In this document: piece by piece, positions 28,668-39,145 of the stretch | Layout: each line of letters starts with the position of its first letter | Numbering within the stretch: the stretch's first letter is position 1 | Origin: Pseudomonas sp. Leaf58 | GTDB taxonomy: Bacteria > Pseudomonadota > Gammaproteobacteria > Pseudomonadales > Pseudomonadaceae | Direction of reading: 5' to 3' | Length of the DNA: 64,000 bases | NCBI RefSeq assembly: GCF_003627215.1 | Contig: NZ_CP032677.1 | Location: forward strand, 811,501 to 875,500 | Notes under the pieces: model-generated | Seen by the model: only the letters and a program-made list of their open reading frames with translations | Told to the model about the DNA's origin: nothing | Databases searched by the model: none | Position numbers and translations under genes: made by a program

Positions 28668-29369
28668 CTACTTGCGTGGCAAAGGCCATAATTCACTCAG
28701 GTCCAAGGCCTCCAGCACAAGTTCTGGCTCCCCTTGCGGCCACCGCTGCAGCAGCTCTTCTGCCGCACTTTGCGGTGTCCACGCCTCCGGTATCGCCTGC
28801 GCCGAGGTCACCGGTGTTTTCAAAGACTGTGGCCCCACCACCGTCAGTGCTACCCCCTGAGCCTTCAACGCCTGACGCTGCTCGCGCAGCCATTGCGGCA
28901 GGTTGTTCCAGCCCGCAGTCGTCTGGGTTGGCGCATACAGCTGCAACGCCGAATAGCGGTTGAACACCGCCATCACCTGCGCTGCATTACCCGTCGCCAG
29001 TAAAGGCCGGGCATGAGCCAAGCAATGCTCGACGGCCAGCTGGTTGCTGGTAACGATGGCCTCGAACAGTTCACTGTCCGCCAAACCGTCCGCCGCATAG
29101 TCACTGGTACCCGCGTTAAGGATCAAACCGTCCAGTGAACACCAGGCGTGGCAGATCTGTTGGCTGGCAAGGGCCGCCTGCTGTTCGTCATGCAACTGCC
29201 AGGGCAGGCACAACAGCTGGCTGCCAAAACGTGCGCTCAAGGCCGCCAGTGCCTCGCTCGGTTTGCCACTTGCAGCTACCCGATGTCCCTGACCGAGCAA
29301 CCCTTCCACCAATGCCAGGCCTAATCCATTGCCGGCGCCCGTCACCCAGATACTGCGTGCGTGGTTCAC
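28668..29369 (-). CDS. SDR-family protein lacking the usual catalytic lysine
   Basis: 233 aa. The N-terminal Rossmann motif TGAGNGLG and the NAG segment (ILNAGTSDY) place it in the short-chain dehydrogenase/reductase family. The active-site YxxxK is not found; the aligned position reads YAPTQ, so classical redox activity is doubtful. It overlaps phrB by 4 nt (ATGA), so it belongs to the photolyase operon. Function unknown. Confidence 0.82.
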   Translation of the reverse strand: MNHARSIWVTGAGNGLGLALVEGLLGQGHRVAASGKPSEALAALSARFGSQLLCLPWQLHDEQQAALASQQICHAWCSLDGLILNAGTSDYAADGLADSELFEAIVTSNQLAVEHCLAHARPLLATGNAAQVMAVFNRYSALQLYAPTQTTAGWNNLPQWLREQRQALKAQGVALTVVGPQSLKTPVTSAQAIPEAWTPQSAAEELLQRWPQGEPELVLEALDLSELWPLPRK

Positions 29370-30808
29370 GATACTGCCCTCTGATCCTGCCGGCGCGGGA
29401 GGCCTTTGAATGCCTCCAATGCGCGCTGGCGACTGCTGCCGAGATCGACAATTGGATTGTGATAATCATGTTTAGCAAAGAGATCGGCTGACTTCACGGG
29501 GAGATGAATGGCTTTTTCATCCAGCCCCTGCAATTCCGGTAGCCAGTGACGAATGAAGTGCCCCTGTGGATCGAAACGCTGCGACTGCGAAACCGGGTTG
29601 AAGATGCGGAAATACGGCACTGCATCGGTGCCGGTGGACGCGCTCCACTGCCAGCCGCCGTTGTTGGCGGCCAGGTCGCCGTCTATCAGGTGGCGCATGA
29701 AATGCCGCTCACCCTTGCGCCAATCGATCAGCAGGTTCTTGCTGAGGAACATGGCCACGACCATGCGCAGGCGGTTGTGCATCCACCCGGTGTGTAGCAA
29801 CTGGCGCATGGCGGCGTCGATGATCGGGAAGCCGGTGCGGCCTTGTTCCCAGGCCTCAAGGTCGGCCGGTGCGTCGCGCCAGGGCAGGGCTTCGGTCTGG
29901 GCGCGGAAGGCGCGGTGGCGTGAGACCTGTGGATAACCGGTCAGGATGTGCTTGTAGAATTCGCGCCAGAGCAGCTCGTTGATCCAGGTTTGCACACCGC
30001 TGCTGCCACTGTCGAACTCGCCTTGGTTGCTGGCCAACGCGCCGTGCAGGCACTGGCGGGGCGAGATCACGCCGGCGGCCAGGTAGGTGGAGAGCTGGCT
30101 GGTGCCGGGCTTGGCCGGCAAGTCGCGCAGTTGGTGGTAGTCGTCGATGGTTTCATCGAGAAAACGTGCCAGCCGCGCTTGCGCCTGCGCTTCGCCGGCA
30201 GGCCAGTGCTCGCGCAGGGCAGCTTGCGGCTTGTCGAACCCCTCTACTTGCTGGGGAATGGGGTCACTGCTGACCTGCAGCGGGGCCTGGCGCTTCACCC
30301 GCGGGGCCATGGCCGGCAGGCTGCGGTGCAGGTGCTCCAGGCAGCTCTTCTTGAACTGGCTGAAGACCTGGAAGTAGTCGCCACTGCGGGTAAGGATGGT
30401 GCCCGGGCGGAACAACAGCTGATCGAGATGGCTGTGGGCCTGAATGGCCGATTTTTCCAGCAGGGCACGAGTGGCGTCGTCACGGCGCTGCTCGTTGAGG
30501 CCGTATTCCTCGTTCCAGTGCACGCTTTGCACCTGGTGCTGGCGGCATACCTCGAGTATGGCCTGTGGCGCCTGGTCCCAGGTGTCGATGGTGCGGATCA
30601 GCAGGGGGATGTTCAGGCGTTCCAGCGACTGGCGCAGCTCACGTAGGTTACGCAGCCAGAAGTCGACCTTGCAGGCGGCGTCGTCATGAGCCTGCCACTG
30701 CCCGGGGCTTAGCAGCCACAGGGCGATGGTTGGGCCGCGCTCACTGGCGGCGCTGAGCGCAGTGTTGTCATCGATGCGCAGGTCGCTGCGCAGCCAGGTC
30801 AGGTGCAT
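29366..30808 (-). CDS. phrB: Deoxyribodipyrimidine photolyase
   Basis: 480 aa. N-terminal antenna domain MHLTWLRSDLRIDDN; C-terminal FAD domain with TSQLSTYLAAGVISPRQ, HTGWMHNRLRM and GGWQWSASTGTDA, all typical of class I CPD photolyases. It repairs UV dimers with light. It overlaps the MerR-type gene by 10 nt and the SDR gene by 4 nt. Confidence 0.97.
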   Translation of the reverse strand: MHLTWLRSDLRIDDNTALSAASERGPTIALWLLSPGQWQAHDDAACKVDFWLRNLRELRQSLERLNIPLLIRTIDTWDQAPQAILEVCRQHQVQSVHWNEEYGLNEQRRDDATRALLEKSAIQAHSHLDQLLFRPGTILTRSGDYFQVFSQFKKSCLEHLHRSLPAMAPRVKRQAPLQVSSDPIPQQVEGFDKPQAALREHWPAGEAQAQARLARFLDETIDDYHQLRDLPAKPGTSQLSTYLAAGVISPRQCLHGALASNQGEFDSGSSGVQTWINELLWREFYKHILTGYPQVSRHRAFRAQTEALPWRDAPADLEAWEQGRTGFPIIDAAMRQLLHTGWMHNRLRMVVAMFLSKNLLIDWRKGERHFMRHLIDGDLAANNGGWQWSASTGTDAVPYFRIFNPVSQSQRFDPQGHFIRHWLPELQGLDEKAIHLPVKSADLFAKHDYHNPIVDLGSSRQRALEAFKGLPRRQDQRAVS

Positions 30809-31698
30809 GGGGCATTCATCTCTACGGGCTGGCGGTCATGGCCTTGAAGCAAGCGCAATGCCGCCTGCGGGGTATCGAACAGGAAAAGATCGGGAAGCGC
30901 ACAAGTCTTCAATCGGGCTTCGTGCAGGGCAACCGTGGCGCCGCCCAGCAGCTTTGTGCCTGGCAGCCCTTGCAGGGTACGCAGCAACGCCTTTTCATCG
31001 ATGCGTGGCCCCAGGTACAGCAGCACCGCGCGCGGCTTGAGTGTGTTGACGGCACGTTGCAGTTGCGCGCCGGCGACGCTGTGTTCCAGCACTTCGACCG
31101 GGATGCCGTTGCTGGTGAACAACCAGGCGCACAGCCACAACCCGGGGTTGAAGGTGCGCTCACTGTCTTCGGCCAGCAGTACGGCCGGGCCCACCAGCAG
31201 TTGGTTATCGTGGCAGACCCGGGCGCCGAGCTTGCTGCGCAGCCAGCTGTGGAAAAACACCTGCTCCAGCTGCGCATTGAAGTAGTTGCGCCAGCGCAGG
31301 TCGAGGAGGTCGAGCAGCGGCAACAGCAGTTGCTCGCACAGGGTAACGGCCGGGTACAGCGCCATGGCCTGGTTGAGCTGTTGGTCGAGCGCACGTTGCG
31401 ACAGAGTGGCAATGGCCTCGATCAACTGGAATTGCCTGGCCTGCCAGTCACCTTTGGGCGGTGTGCTGGAGGGTTTGTCGAGTAGCTCGCGTACTTGGCC
31501 GACCGATGCGCCGCGTTGCAGCCAGGCGAGGATCGCCTCGACCCGCTCGACCTGGTGCAACGGGTACAGGCGATGCCCCTTTGCCGTGCGCTGCGGCTGG
31601 AGCAAGCCGTAGCGCCGCTCCCAGGCGCGCAAGGTCACTGGGTTGACGCCGGTACGGCGGGCCAATTCGCCAATGGGCAGTAGTGTTTCAGACAGCAT
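30799..31698 (-). CDS. MerR-family regulator, class II LitR-like
   Basis: 299 aa from the ATG at 31698. N-terminal MerR HTH (PIGELARRTGVNPVTLRAWERRYGLLQP). The C-terminal 200 residues resemble the cobalamin-binding part of CarH/LitR, but the expected ExHxxG-type cobalamin ligand motif is missing (it reads AEDSERTFNPG). This fits light-responsive LitR homologues that do not bind B12. It overlaps phrB and the DUF523 gene, and three likely operators lie nearby. Confidence 0.88.
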   Translation of the reverse strand: MLSETLLPIGELARRTGVNPVTLRAWERRYGLLQPQRTAKGHRLYPLHQVERVEAILAWLQRGASVGQVRELLDKPSSTPPKGDWQARQFQLIEAIATLSQRALDQQLNQAMALYPAVTLCEQLLLPLLDLLDLRWRNYFNAQLEQVFFHSWLRSKLGARVCHDNQLLVGPAVLLAEDSERTFNPGLWLCAWLFTSNGIPVEVLEHSVAGAQLQRAVNTLKPRAVLLYLGPRIDEKALLRTLQGLPGTKLLGGATVALHEARLKTCALPDLFLFDTPQAALRLLQGHDRQPVEMNAPCT

Positions 31699-32656
31699 TA
31701 CGCAGCCCAAGGCTTTCGGGGTGCGGCTGCAGATAGGCCTGCTGCTGCAGGTAGGGGTCGGGGTGTTTGCGCAGGTGGTGCTTGAGCAGGGTCAGTGGCA
31801 CCACCAGCGGCACCACCCCCTGCTGGTATTGGCCGATGAGTGTCTGCAACTCGGCCTTGTCCTGCGGTGTAAGGGCATCCTTGAAGTAACCACTCAGGTG
31901 CTGCAGTACGTTGCAGTGGGTGCCGCGGCTGGCGCAGCGGCGTAGCGCCTGCATCAGTTGGCTGAAGTAACGCGGGCCTATGCTTTGCGGGTCGTCATCG
32001 CGGCTCATGCTGCCGAGCAGGCGCCCCAGGGTGCGGTAGGCCTGGGGATTATTGGCCATCAGCAGGTACTTGTAGCGTGAGTGGAAGCGCACCAGTGCCC
32101 CGCGGCTCAGGCCCTCGGCCAGCAGCCGCTGCCAGTCGGCGTAAGCGTACACGCGGCTGATGAAGTTCTCGCGCAGCACGGCGTCGTGCAGGCGGCCCTC
32201 TTCCTCTACCGGCAGGTCCGGGCGCTGTGCGCAGAACGCTTGTGCATACACGCCACGTCCCACGTGCAAGGCGGGGTGGCCATTGCTTTGGTACACCTTG
32301 ACACGCTCCAGGCCACAAGACGGCGACTTCTGCATGAAGATGTAGCCGCAGATACCGTCGAGTTCGCCGGCCATTTGCTCGCCGTAGCTGCGCAGCGGGC
32401 CGGTCAGGTCCATGCCGGGGTTGCGGGTGCCGACCACTTCCGGTTGCTCAGGGTCGCCAACCAGGCGAATCGGGTCGCGCGGTATGCCGAGGCCAATGGC
32501 GACCTCTGGGCACACCGGCACCCAGGCGAAGTGTTCCTCAAGCTGCGCACGGCACAGGTCGGAAGCCTTGTGGCCGCCGTTATAGCGCACGCTTTGCCCG
32601 TTCAGGCAGGCGCTGATGGCGATACGCGGCTTGCTGTGCGCGGAAGGGTCGTGCAT
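31688..32656 (-). CDS. DUF523-DUF1722 protein
   Basis: 322 aa. The N-terminal DUF523 part contains SACLNG near residue 15, CPEVAIGLGIPRDP, and further Cys in SPSCGLERV. The C-terminal DUF1722 (YbgA-like) part begins around residue 185. Proteins of this pair often accompany photolyase genes; the biochemical role is unknown, and the conserved Cys suggest metal or thiol chemistry. It overlaps the MerR gene by 11 nt. Two LitR-type boxes precede it. Confidence 0.88.
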   Translation of the reverse strand: MHDPSAHSKPRIAISACLNGQSVRYNGGHKASDLCRAQLEEHFAWVPVCPEVAIGLGIPRDPIRLVGDPEQPEVVGTRNPGMDLTGPLRSYGEQMAGELDGICGYIFMQKSPSCGLERVKVYQSNGHPALHVGRGVYAQAFCAQRPDLPVEEEGRLHDAVLRENFISRVYAYADWQRLLAEGLSRGALVRFHSRYKYLLMANNPQAYRTLGRLLGSMSRDDDPQSIGPRYFSQLMQALRRCASRGTHCNVLQHLSGYFKDALTPQDKAELQTLIGQYQQGVVPLVVPLTLLKHHLRKHPDPYLQQQAYLQPHPESLGLRNAV

Positions 32657-32674
32657 GGCTGCCTCCGGAAAACC

Positions 32675-32698
32675 TATACGTGCTTTTTACTTTGTATA
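32675..32698 (-). promoter_or_regulatory. LitR-type operator 1
   Basis: TATACG-N12-TGTATA, within a longer perfect inverted repeat AAACCTATAC (32670-32679) and GTATAGGTTT (32694-32703). It lies 19-42 bases upstream of the DUF523-DUF1722 start, a promoter position. MerR-type regulators bind such spaced repeats. Confidence 0.65.
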
Positions 32699-32724
32699 GG
32701 TTTATTCCAGCACAGCCTGGAAGT

Positions 32725-32748
32725 TATGCAAACAAGTTTTTTTGTATA
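32725..32748 (-). promoter_or_regulatory. LitR-type operator 2
   Basis: TATGCA-N12-TGTATA, one base off the same half-site pattern and exactly 50 bases from operator 1. It sits between the flavoprotein stop (32757) and operator 1. Confidence 0.5.
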
Positions 32749-32756
32749 GCTCTAAT

Positions 32757-33782
<1,026 letters not shown>

Positions 33783-33793
33783 TCAGGCAAACC

Positions 33794-33817
33794 TGTACAA
33801 TGCACAATTTTTGTATA
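33794..33817. promoter_or_regulatory. LitR-type operator 3
   Basis: TGTACA-N12-TGTATA, the best match of the three. It lies between the divergent flavoprotein (33743, minus) and TIGR01777 (33931, plus) genes and could control either or both. Confidence 0.65.
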
Positions 33818-33930
33818 AGTATATTCCGCTAGGGCGGACAGGTTGGCCTATGTTTATCCGAGAGCGTCGGGTCAAAAAAGTGCCTTGATGTTAAAAATAG
33901 ACCACCGCCGCATTCTGCGAGGACACAGCC

Positions 33931-34836
33931 ATGCATATATTGCTGACAGGCGGCACTGGGTTGATTGGCAGACACCTTTGCCAGTACTGGCTTGCCCAAG
34001 GCCATCGGCTGACGGTGTGGAGCCGGCGACCAGAGCAGGTGCCGAAAATCTGTGGCACTGGCGTGCGGGGTATTGCCCGCCTGGAGCAACTGGCGGCGGA
34101 CGACCCGTTGGATGCGGTGGTCAACCTGGCCGGTGCCCCCATTGCCGACCGACCGTGGACGGCAACCCGGCGCAACCTGCTGTGGGCCAGCCGCGTCACC
34201 CTCACTGAGCAGTTGCTGAGTTGGTTGGGCACCCGCGAGCAGCGCCCGGAAGTGCTGATTTCCGGCTCTGCGGTGGGCTGGTACGGGGACGGTGGCGAGC
34301 GCGAGCTGACCGAGGCGTCACCCCCGGTGCGTGAAGATTTCGCCAGCCAGCTGTGCATTGCCTGGGAAGAGACAGCCTTGCGCTCCCAGGCTCAGGGCCT
34401 GCGCGTGGTGCTGGTGCGTACCGGCCTGGTGCTGGCCGGTGATGGCGGCTTTTTGTCGCGCCTGCGGGTGCCCTTCAAGCTCGGGCTCGGCGGGCCTTTG
34501 GGTGATGGGCGGCAGTGGATGCCGTGGGTGCATATAGACGACCAGGTCGCCCTGATTGATTTTCTCTTGCAGCACAAGGATGCCAGCGGTCCTTATAATG
34601 CCTGCGCGCCAGAGCCAGTGCGCAACCGAGAGTTCGCCAAGCGCCTGGGCCGCACCCTACACCGGCCGGCGCTGTTGCCGGTGCCGGCACTGTTGCTGAA
34701 GGCCGGGCTGGGCGAGATGTCGACCTTGCTGCTCGGCGGCCAGCGCGCCCGCCCGGTACGCTTGTTGGCGGCGGGCTTCACCTTCCGCTTCAACGATTTG
34801 CAATCGGCCTTGGACAACCTGTCCAGCCGCCTCTGA
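33931..34836 (+). CDS. TIGR01777-family epimerase-like oxidoreductase
   Basis: 301 aa. Extended-SDR Rossmann motif [12 protein letters not shown] at the N-terminus and the conserved [11 protein letters not shown] block, with a C-terminal DUF1731-like domain. Homologues are E. coli YfcH and the protein once called SulA-like cell division inhibitor; substrate unknown. GAGG lies 9-10 nt before the ATG. It precedes hemH by 13 bases. Confidence 0.9.
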   Translation: MHILLTGGTGLIGRHLCQYWLAQGHRLTVWSRRPEQVPKICGTGVRGIARLEQLAADDPLDAVVNLAGAPIADRPWTATRRNLLWASRVTLTEQLLSWLGTREQRPEVLISGSAVGWYGDGGERELTEASPPVREDFASQLCIAWEETALRSQAQGLRVVLVRTGLVLAGDGGFLSRLRVPFKLGLGGPLGDGRQWMPWVHIDDQVALIDFLLQHKDASGPYNACAPEPVRNREFAKRLGRTLHRPALLPVPALLLKAGLGEMSTLLLGGQRARPVRLLAAGFTFRFNDLQSALDNLSSRL

Positions 34837-34849
34837 CATAGGACGCTGC

Positions 34850-35863
34850 ATGACCGATCATGCCCTGCTGCTGGTCAACCTGGGTTCCCCGGCCTCCACC
34901 TCGGTGGCCGATGTGCGCCGTTACCTCAACCAGTTCCTCATGGACCCGTATGTGGTCGACCTGCCCTGGCCGGTGCGGCGCCTGCTGGTGTCGCTGATTC
35001 TGATCAAGCGCCCAGAGCAGTCGGCACACGCCTACGGCTCGATCTGGTGGGACGAGGGCTCGCCGTTGGTGGTGCTGACCCGTCGCTTGCAAACGGCGAT
35101 GGTCGAGCACTGGCCCCATGGCCCGGTGGAAATTGCCATGCGCTATGGCCAGCCGGCCTTGCCCGAGGTTCTGGAGCGCCTGGCAGCGCAAGGCGTGCGC
35201 AAGGTGACCTTGGCACCGCTTTATCCACAGTTTGCCGACAGCACGGTGACGACGGTGGTGGAGCTGGCAAAACAGACCATCAACCAACGCCATTTACCTT
35301 TGCAGATGCGGGTACTGCAGCCGTTCTACGAGCACCCAAATTACATTGAGGCACTGGCGCAAAGCGCCAGGCCTTACCTCGAGCAGGATTACGACCACCT
35401 GTTGTTGAGCTTCCATGGGTTGCCTGAGCGGCACCTGAGGAAGCTGTACCCGGCTGGGAAACATGATCTGCGCGCAGCGGATTGTTGCAAAGACGCCAGC
35501 GCCGAGGTGCGTGCGGTTTGTTATCGGGGGCAGTGCCAGGCCACGGCCAAAGCGTTCGCGCAGCGGTTAGGCATACCAGACGGCAAGTGGTCGGTATCGT
35601 TCCAGTCGCGGCTTGGGCGCGACAAGTGGATCGAACCGTACACTGAAACGCGGCTGGACGAACTGGCCCAGGCGGGGGTAAAGAAGCTGCTGGTGATGTG
35701 CCCGGCGTTCGTTGCCGATTGCATCGAGACACTGGAAGAGATTGGCATGCGTGGCAGCGAGCAGTTTGTCGAGGCAGGCGGGCGGGAGCTGGTGCTGATG
35801 CCGTGCCTGAATGATCACCCAGCGTGGGTGAGGGTGTTGGCCGGGATGTGTGAAAAGGCCTGA
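34850..35863 (+). CDS. hemH: Ferrochelatase
   Basis: 337 aa. N-terminal [27 protein letters not shown] and the active-site His in [11 protein letters not shown]. It inserts Fe2+ into protoporphyrin IX, the last haem step. It is likely co-transcribed with the TIGR01777 gene; location next to the photolyase block suggests it may share light or porphyrin stress control, which is an inference. Confidence 0.97.
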   Translation: MTDHALLLVNLGSPASTSVADVRRYLNQFLMDPYVVDLPWPVRRLLVSLILIKRPEQSAHAYGSIWWDEGSPLVVLTRRLQTAMVEHWPHGPVEIAMRYGQPALPEVLERLAAQGVRKVTLAPLYPQFADSTVTTVVELAKQTINQRHLPLQMRVLQPFYEHPNYIEALAQSARPYLEQDYDHLLLSFHGLPERHLRKLYPAGKHDLRAADCCKDASAEVRAVCYRGQCQATAKAFAQRLGIPDGKWSVSFQSRLGRDKWIEPYTETRLDELAQAGVKKLLVMCPAFVADCIETLEEIGMRGSEQFVEAGGRELVLMPCLNDHPAWVRVLAGMCEKA

Positions 35864-35878
35864 TTTGAAGGTCGCCTG

Positions 35879-35965
35879 AACCGGCTTCTTCGCGGGCAAG
35901 CCCGCTCCTACAATAGGTGGCATATCACTGTAGGAGCGGGCTTGCCCGCGCATGGGCCGGCTCAG
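35879..35965. repeat. Pair of inverted REP elements
   Basis: Two facing REP units (CTTCTTCGCGGGCAAGCCCG and its partner with TGTAGGAGCGGGCTTGCCCG) between the convergent hemH and uraA genes. Confidence 0.85.
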
Positions 35966-35977
35966 GTTAACGCCGGA

Positions 35978-37252
35978 TCAAGGCAACTGATCATCCAGTT
36001 TCTTGTGCTTCCAGCCATCATTGCCCGGCAGAATCAGGTTCAGGGCAATAGCCACGATGGCGCACAGGGCGATGCCCTTCAGGCCCCAGTCATCCGGGCC
36101 GTCACCGCTGCCGATCAGCACGCCGCCGATACCGAACACCAGGGTCACCGAGACGATCACCAGGTTGCGCGCTTCGGCCAGGTCGATCTTGTGGCGGATC
36201 ATGGTGTTCATGCCTACCGCCGCGATTGAGCCGAACAGCAGGCATAGAATGCCGCCCATCACGGGCACCGGGATGCTCTGCAGCAGTGCGCCGAACTTGC
36301 CGATGAACGCCAGGGTGATGGCGAACACCGCCGCCCAGGTCATGATTTTCGGGTTGTAGTTCTTGGTCAGCATCACTGCGCCGGTCACTTCGGCATAGGT
36401 GGTGTTAGGCGGCCCGCCGAACAGGCCGGCTGCGGTGGTGGCCAGGCCGTCACCCAGCAGGGTGCGGTGCAGGCCGGGCTTTTTCAGGTAGTCACGGCCG
36501 GTCACGCTGCCGACTGCGATTACCCCGCCGATGTGCTCGATCGCCGGTGCCAAGGCTACCGGGACGATAAACAAAATAGCCTGCCAGTTGAACGCCGGTG
36601 CGGTGAAGTTGGGGATTTCCAACCACGGTGCGGCGGCGATCTTGGCGGTATCGACCACGCCAAAGGCGAACGCCAGGGCAAAGCCCACCAGCACGCCGGA
36701 GATGATCGGTACCAGGCGGAAAATGCCTTTGCCGAATACGGCGACGATCAAGGTTGTCAGCAGCGCTGGCATGGAGATCAGCATGGCGGTTTTGTACGGC
36801 ATCAGGGCTGCGCCGTCGCCACCTTTACCCATCGCCATGTTGGCGGCGATCGGTGCCATGGCCAAGCCAATGGAGATGATCACCGGGCCGATCACCACCG
36901 GCGGCAGCATGCGGTCGATGAAGCCGGTGCCTTTGATTTTCACCATCAGGCCCATGAAGGTGTACACGAAGCCTGCGGCCATCACGCCGCCCATGGTCTC
37001 AGCCAGGCCGAACTGGCCCTTGGCGAGAATGATCGGGGTGATGAAGGCAAAGCTCGAGGCCAAAAACACCGGTACTTGGCGGCCGGTGACCAGCTGGAAC
37101 AGCAGGGTGCCGATGCCCGCGGTGAACAGCGCGACGTTCGGATCGAGGCCGGTGATCAGCGGCATCAGCACCAGCGCGCCGAATGCCACGAAGAGCATCT
37201 GCGCGCCCGAAACGACCTGGCGCCAGAGCGGGTCGTTGAAGCCGTCCTGCAT
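35978..37252 (-). CDS. uraA: Uracil permease (NCS2 family)
   Basis: 424 aa with about 14 membrane segments. The NCS2 block around IEHIGGVIAVGSVTGRDYLKKPG, the GLATTAAGLFGGPPNTTYAE signature and the C-terminal GSGDGPDDWGLKG region fit UraA/uracil-xanthine permeases. It imports uracil with protons. It begins 2 bases after upp, so transport and salvage are co-expressed. Confidence 0.94.
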   Translation of the reverse strand: MQDGFNDPLWRQVVSGAQMLFVAFGALVLMPLITGLDPNVALFTAGIGTLLFQLVTGRQVPVFLASSFAFITPIILAKGQFGLAETMGGVMAAGFVYTFMGLMVKIKGTGFIDRMLPPVVIGPVIISIGLAMAPIAANMAMGKGGDGAALMPYKTAMLISMPALLTTLIVAVFGKGIFRLVPIISGVLVGFALAFAFGVVDTAKIAAAPWLEIPNFTAPAFNWQAILFIVPVALAPAIEHIGGVIAVGSVTGRDYLKKPGLHRTLLGDGLATTAAGLFGGPPNTTYAEVTGAVMLTKNYNPKIMTWAAVFAITLAFIGKFGALLQSIPVPVMGGILCLLFGSIAAVGMNTMIRHKIDLAEARNLVIVSVTLVFGIGGVLIGSGDGPDDWGLKGIALCAIVAIALNLILPGNDGWKHKKLDDQLP

Positions 37253-37254
37253 GG

Positions 37255-37893
37255 TCAGGCGTCCTTTTGCTTGGTGCCGAAGATCTTGTCACCGGCGTCG
37301 CCCAGGCCCGGCACGATGTAGCCGTGTTCGTTCAGGCGCTGGTCGATCGAGGCGGTGTAGATCTGCACATCGGGGTGAGCTTTTTCCACCACTTCGATGC
37401 CTTCTGGCGCGGCGACCAACACCATAGCGCGGATCTCTTTGCAGCCGGCTTTTTTCAGCAGGTCGATGGTAGCGACCATCGAACCGCCGGTGGCCAGCAT
37501 CGGGTCGATGATCAGGGCCAGGCGCTGGTTGATGTCCGGCGCGAGCTTTTCCAGATAGGTGTGGGCTTCGAGGGTTTCTTCGTTGCGGGCAACGCCGACG
37601 GCGCTGACCTTGGCCCCCGGGATCAGGCTGAGCACGCCGTCGAGCATGCCGATACCGGCGCGCAGGATAGGTACTACAGTGATCTTCTTGCCGGCGATTT
37701 TCTCTACCGAAACCTTGCCACACCAGCCATCGATCTCGTAGTTTTCGAGCGGCAGGTCCTGGGTGGCTTCATACGTCAGGAGCGCGCCGACTTCCTGGGC
37801 GAGTTCGCGAAAATTCTTGGTGCTGATATCGGCACGGCGCATCAGGCCGAGCTTGTGGCGGATCAGCGGATGGCGGATCTCACGAGTGGGCAT
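37255..37893 (-). CDS. upp: Uracil phosphoribosyltransferase
   Basis: 212 aa from the ATG at 37893 ([19 protein letters not shown]), the usual length, with GGAG upstream; an earlier ATG at 37917 adds 8 residues and overlaps that site. PRPP loop [14 protein letters not shown] and C-terminal [17 protein letters not shown] are diagnostic. It makes UMP from uracil and PRPP. Confidence 0.97.
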   Translation of the reverse strand: MPTREIRHPLIRHKLGLMRRADISTKNFRELAQEVGALLTYEATQDLPLENYEIDGWCGKVSVEKIAGKKITVVPILRAGIGMLDGVLSLIPGAKVSAVGVARNEETLEAHTYLEKLAPDINQRLALIIDPMLATGGSMVATIDLLKKAGCKEIRAMVLVAAPEGIEVVEKAHPDVQIYTASIDQRLNEHGYIVPGLGDAGDKIFGTKQKDA

Positions 37894-38052
37894 AGGGGGG
37901 CTCCGAAAGGCGGGCAAAAAAACCGCGCTAGATTAATCTATTCAGCCTGTGCTGTCGTCTGGTCATTCTGGACGTTAGTCCAAAATGCTTGATCTGTGAC
38001 GAGCGGATGCGTACCTTTGCCCGCTTTTCCAAAATGCCCCCCGGAGAGCGCC

Positions 38053-38610
38053 ATGTCCGCCGATCTCGAGCACATCCGCCAAGTCATGCGTGAAGCAGAC
38101 TGCCTGTACACCGAAGCCGAAGTCGAAGCGGCCATCGCCAAAGTCGGCGAGCAGATCTGCACAGACCTGCATGACAAGAACCCGGTGGTGTTCTGCGTGA
38201 TGAACGGCGGCCTGATCTTCGCCGGCAAGCTGCTTACCCACCTGCAGTTCCCGTTGGAAGCCAGCTACCTGCACGCCACCCGCTACCGTAACCAGACCAG
38301 CGGCGGCGAGCTGTTCTGGAAGGCCAAGCCAGAAGTGTCGTTCATCGACCGTGACGTGCTGATTGTCGATGACATTCTCGACGAGGGCCACACCCTCAGC
38401 GCCATCATCGAGTTCTGCAAACATGCCGGCGCACGCTCCGTGCACACCGCCGTGCTGATCGACAAGGACCACGACCGCAAGGCCAGCCCAGACCTCAAGG
38501 CCAACTACGTGGGCCTGCCCTGTATCGACCGCTACATCTTCGGTTACGGCATGGACTATAAAGGCTACTGGCGTAACGCCAACGGCATCTTCGCCGTCAA
38601 GGGGCTGTGA
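38053..38610 (+). CDS. hpt: Hypoxanthine-guanine phosphoribosyltransferase
   Basis: 185 aa from the ATG at 38053 with CGGAGAG upstream. PRPP-binding motif VLIVDDILDEGHTL and the metal/base region FCVMNGGLIFAG identify a purine salvage enzyme. It is divergent from upp with about 160 bases between, so both salvage genes may share a control region. It overlaps or abuts the WbuC-type gene. Confidence 0.95.
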   Translation: MSADLEHIRQVMREADCLYTEAEVEAAIAKVGEQICTDLHDKNPVVFCVMNGGLIFAGKLLTHLQFPLEASYLHATRYRNQTSGGELFWKAKPEVSFIDRDVLIVDDILDEGHTLSAIIEFCKHAGARSVHTAVLIDKDHDRKASPDLKANYVGLPCIDRYIFGYGMDYKGYWRNANGIFAVKGL

Positions 38611-38612
38611 TC

Positions 38613-39086
38613 ATGCGCCAGCCTGCGTTCATCGACCAATCGCTGTTCGCTGGGCTGGCGGCAAAGGCTGCCGCCAACCCGCGCGGGCGGCAGCACCATA
38701 ACTTCCATGCGATGGAAGAGCCCTGCCACCGTATGGCGGTCGGGCTGCAGCCAAGTACCTATATTCCGCCGCACCGGCACCTGAACGACGACAAGGCTGA
38801 GGCCCTGATCGTACTCAAAGGCCGCCTGGGCCTGCTGATTTTCGATGAGCAGGGCACGGTGACTGACAAGCGGGTGCTGCAAGCGGGCGGCGATTGCCTG
38901 GGTGTAGACCTGGCGCCCGGTACCTACCATGGGCTGGTGGTGCTGGAGCCGGACAGCATTCTGTTCGAGTGCAAGGCGGGGCCGTACCGGCCGGTGGGTG
39001 AGGGCGAGCATGCACATTGGGCGCCGCGTGAGGGGGAAGAAGGCGTGGCCGCCTACCAGGCCTGGATGCGCGCGCAGTTCGATTGA
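38613..39086 (+). CDS. WbuC-family cupin-fold protein
   Basis: 157 aa from the ATG at 38613, which has AAGGGG 8 nt upstream; a GTG at 38607 overlapping the hpt stop is possible. Conserved HNFHAMEEPCHRM and PPHRHLNDDKAE segments give a cupin-like metal-site pattern found in WbuC. The family occurs in O-antigen loci but also alone, as here. Role unknown. Confidence 0.85.
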   Translation: MRQPAFIDQSLFAGLAAKAAANPRGRQHHNFHAMEEPCHRMAVGLQPSTYIPPHRHLNDDKAEALIVLKGRLGLLIFDEQGTVTDKRVLQAGGDCLGVDLAPGTYHGLVVLEPDSILFECKAGPYRPVGEGEHAHWAPREGEEGVAAYQAWMRAQFD

Positions 39087-39121
39087 CAGCGCCATACAGC
39101 CCAAACACGGCATGCTAGAGT

Positions 39122-39140
39122 GCTCCTTCATTCAAGGAGC
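39122..39140 (+). promoter_or_regulatory. Hairpin covering a ribosome binding site
   Basis: GCTCCTT (39122-39128) pairs perfectly with AAGGAGC (39134-39140). The second arm is the ribosome site AAGGAG of the gene starting at 39146. The structure would hide the site and may allow control by temperature, an RNA or a protein. Confidence 0.55.
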
Positions 39141-39145
39141 CTCAC

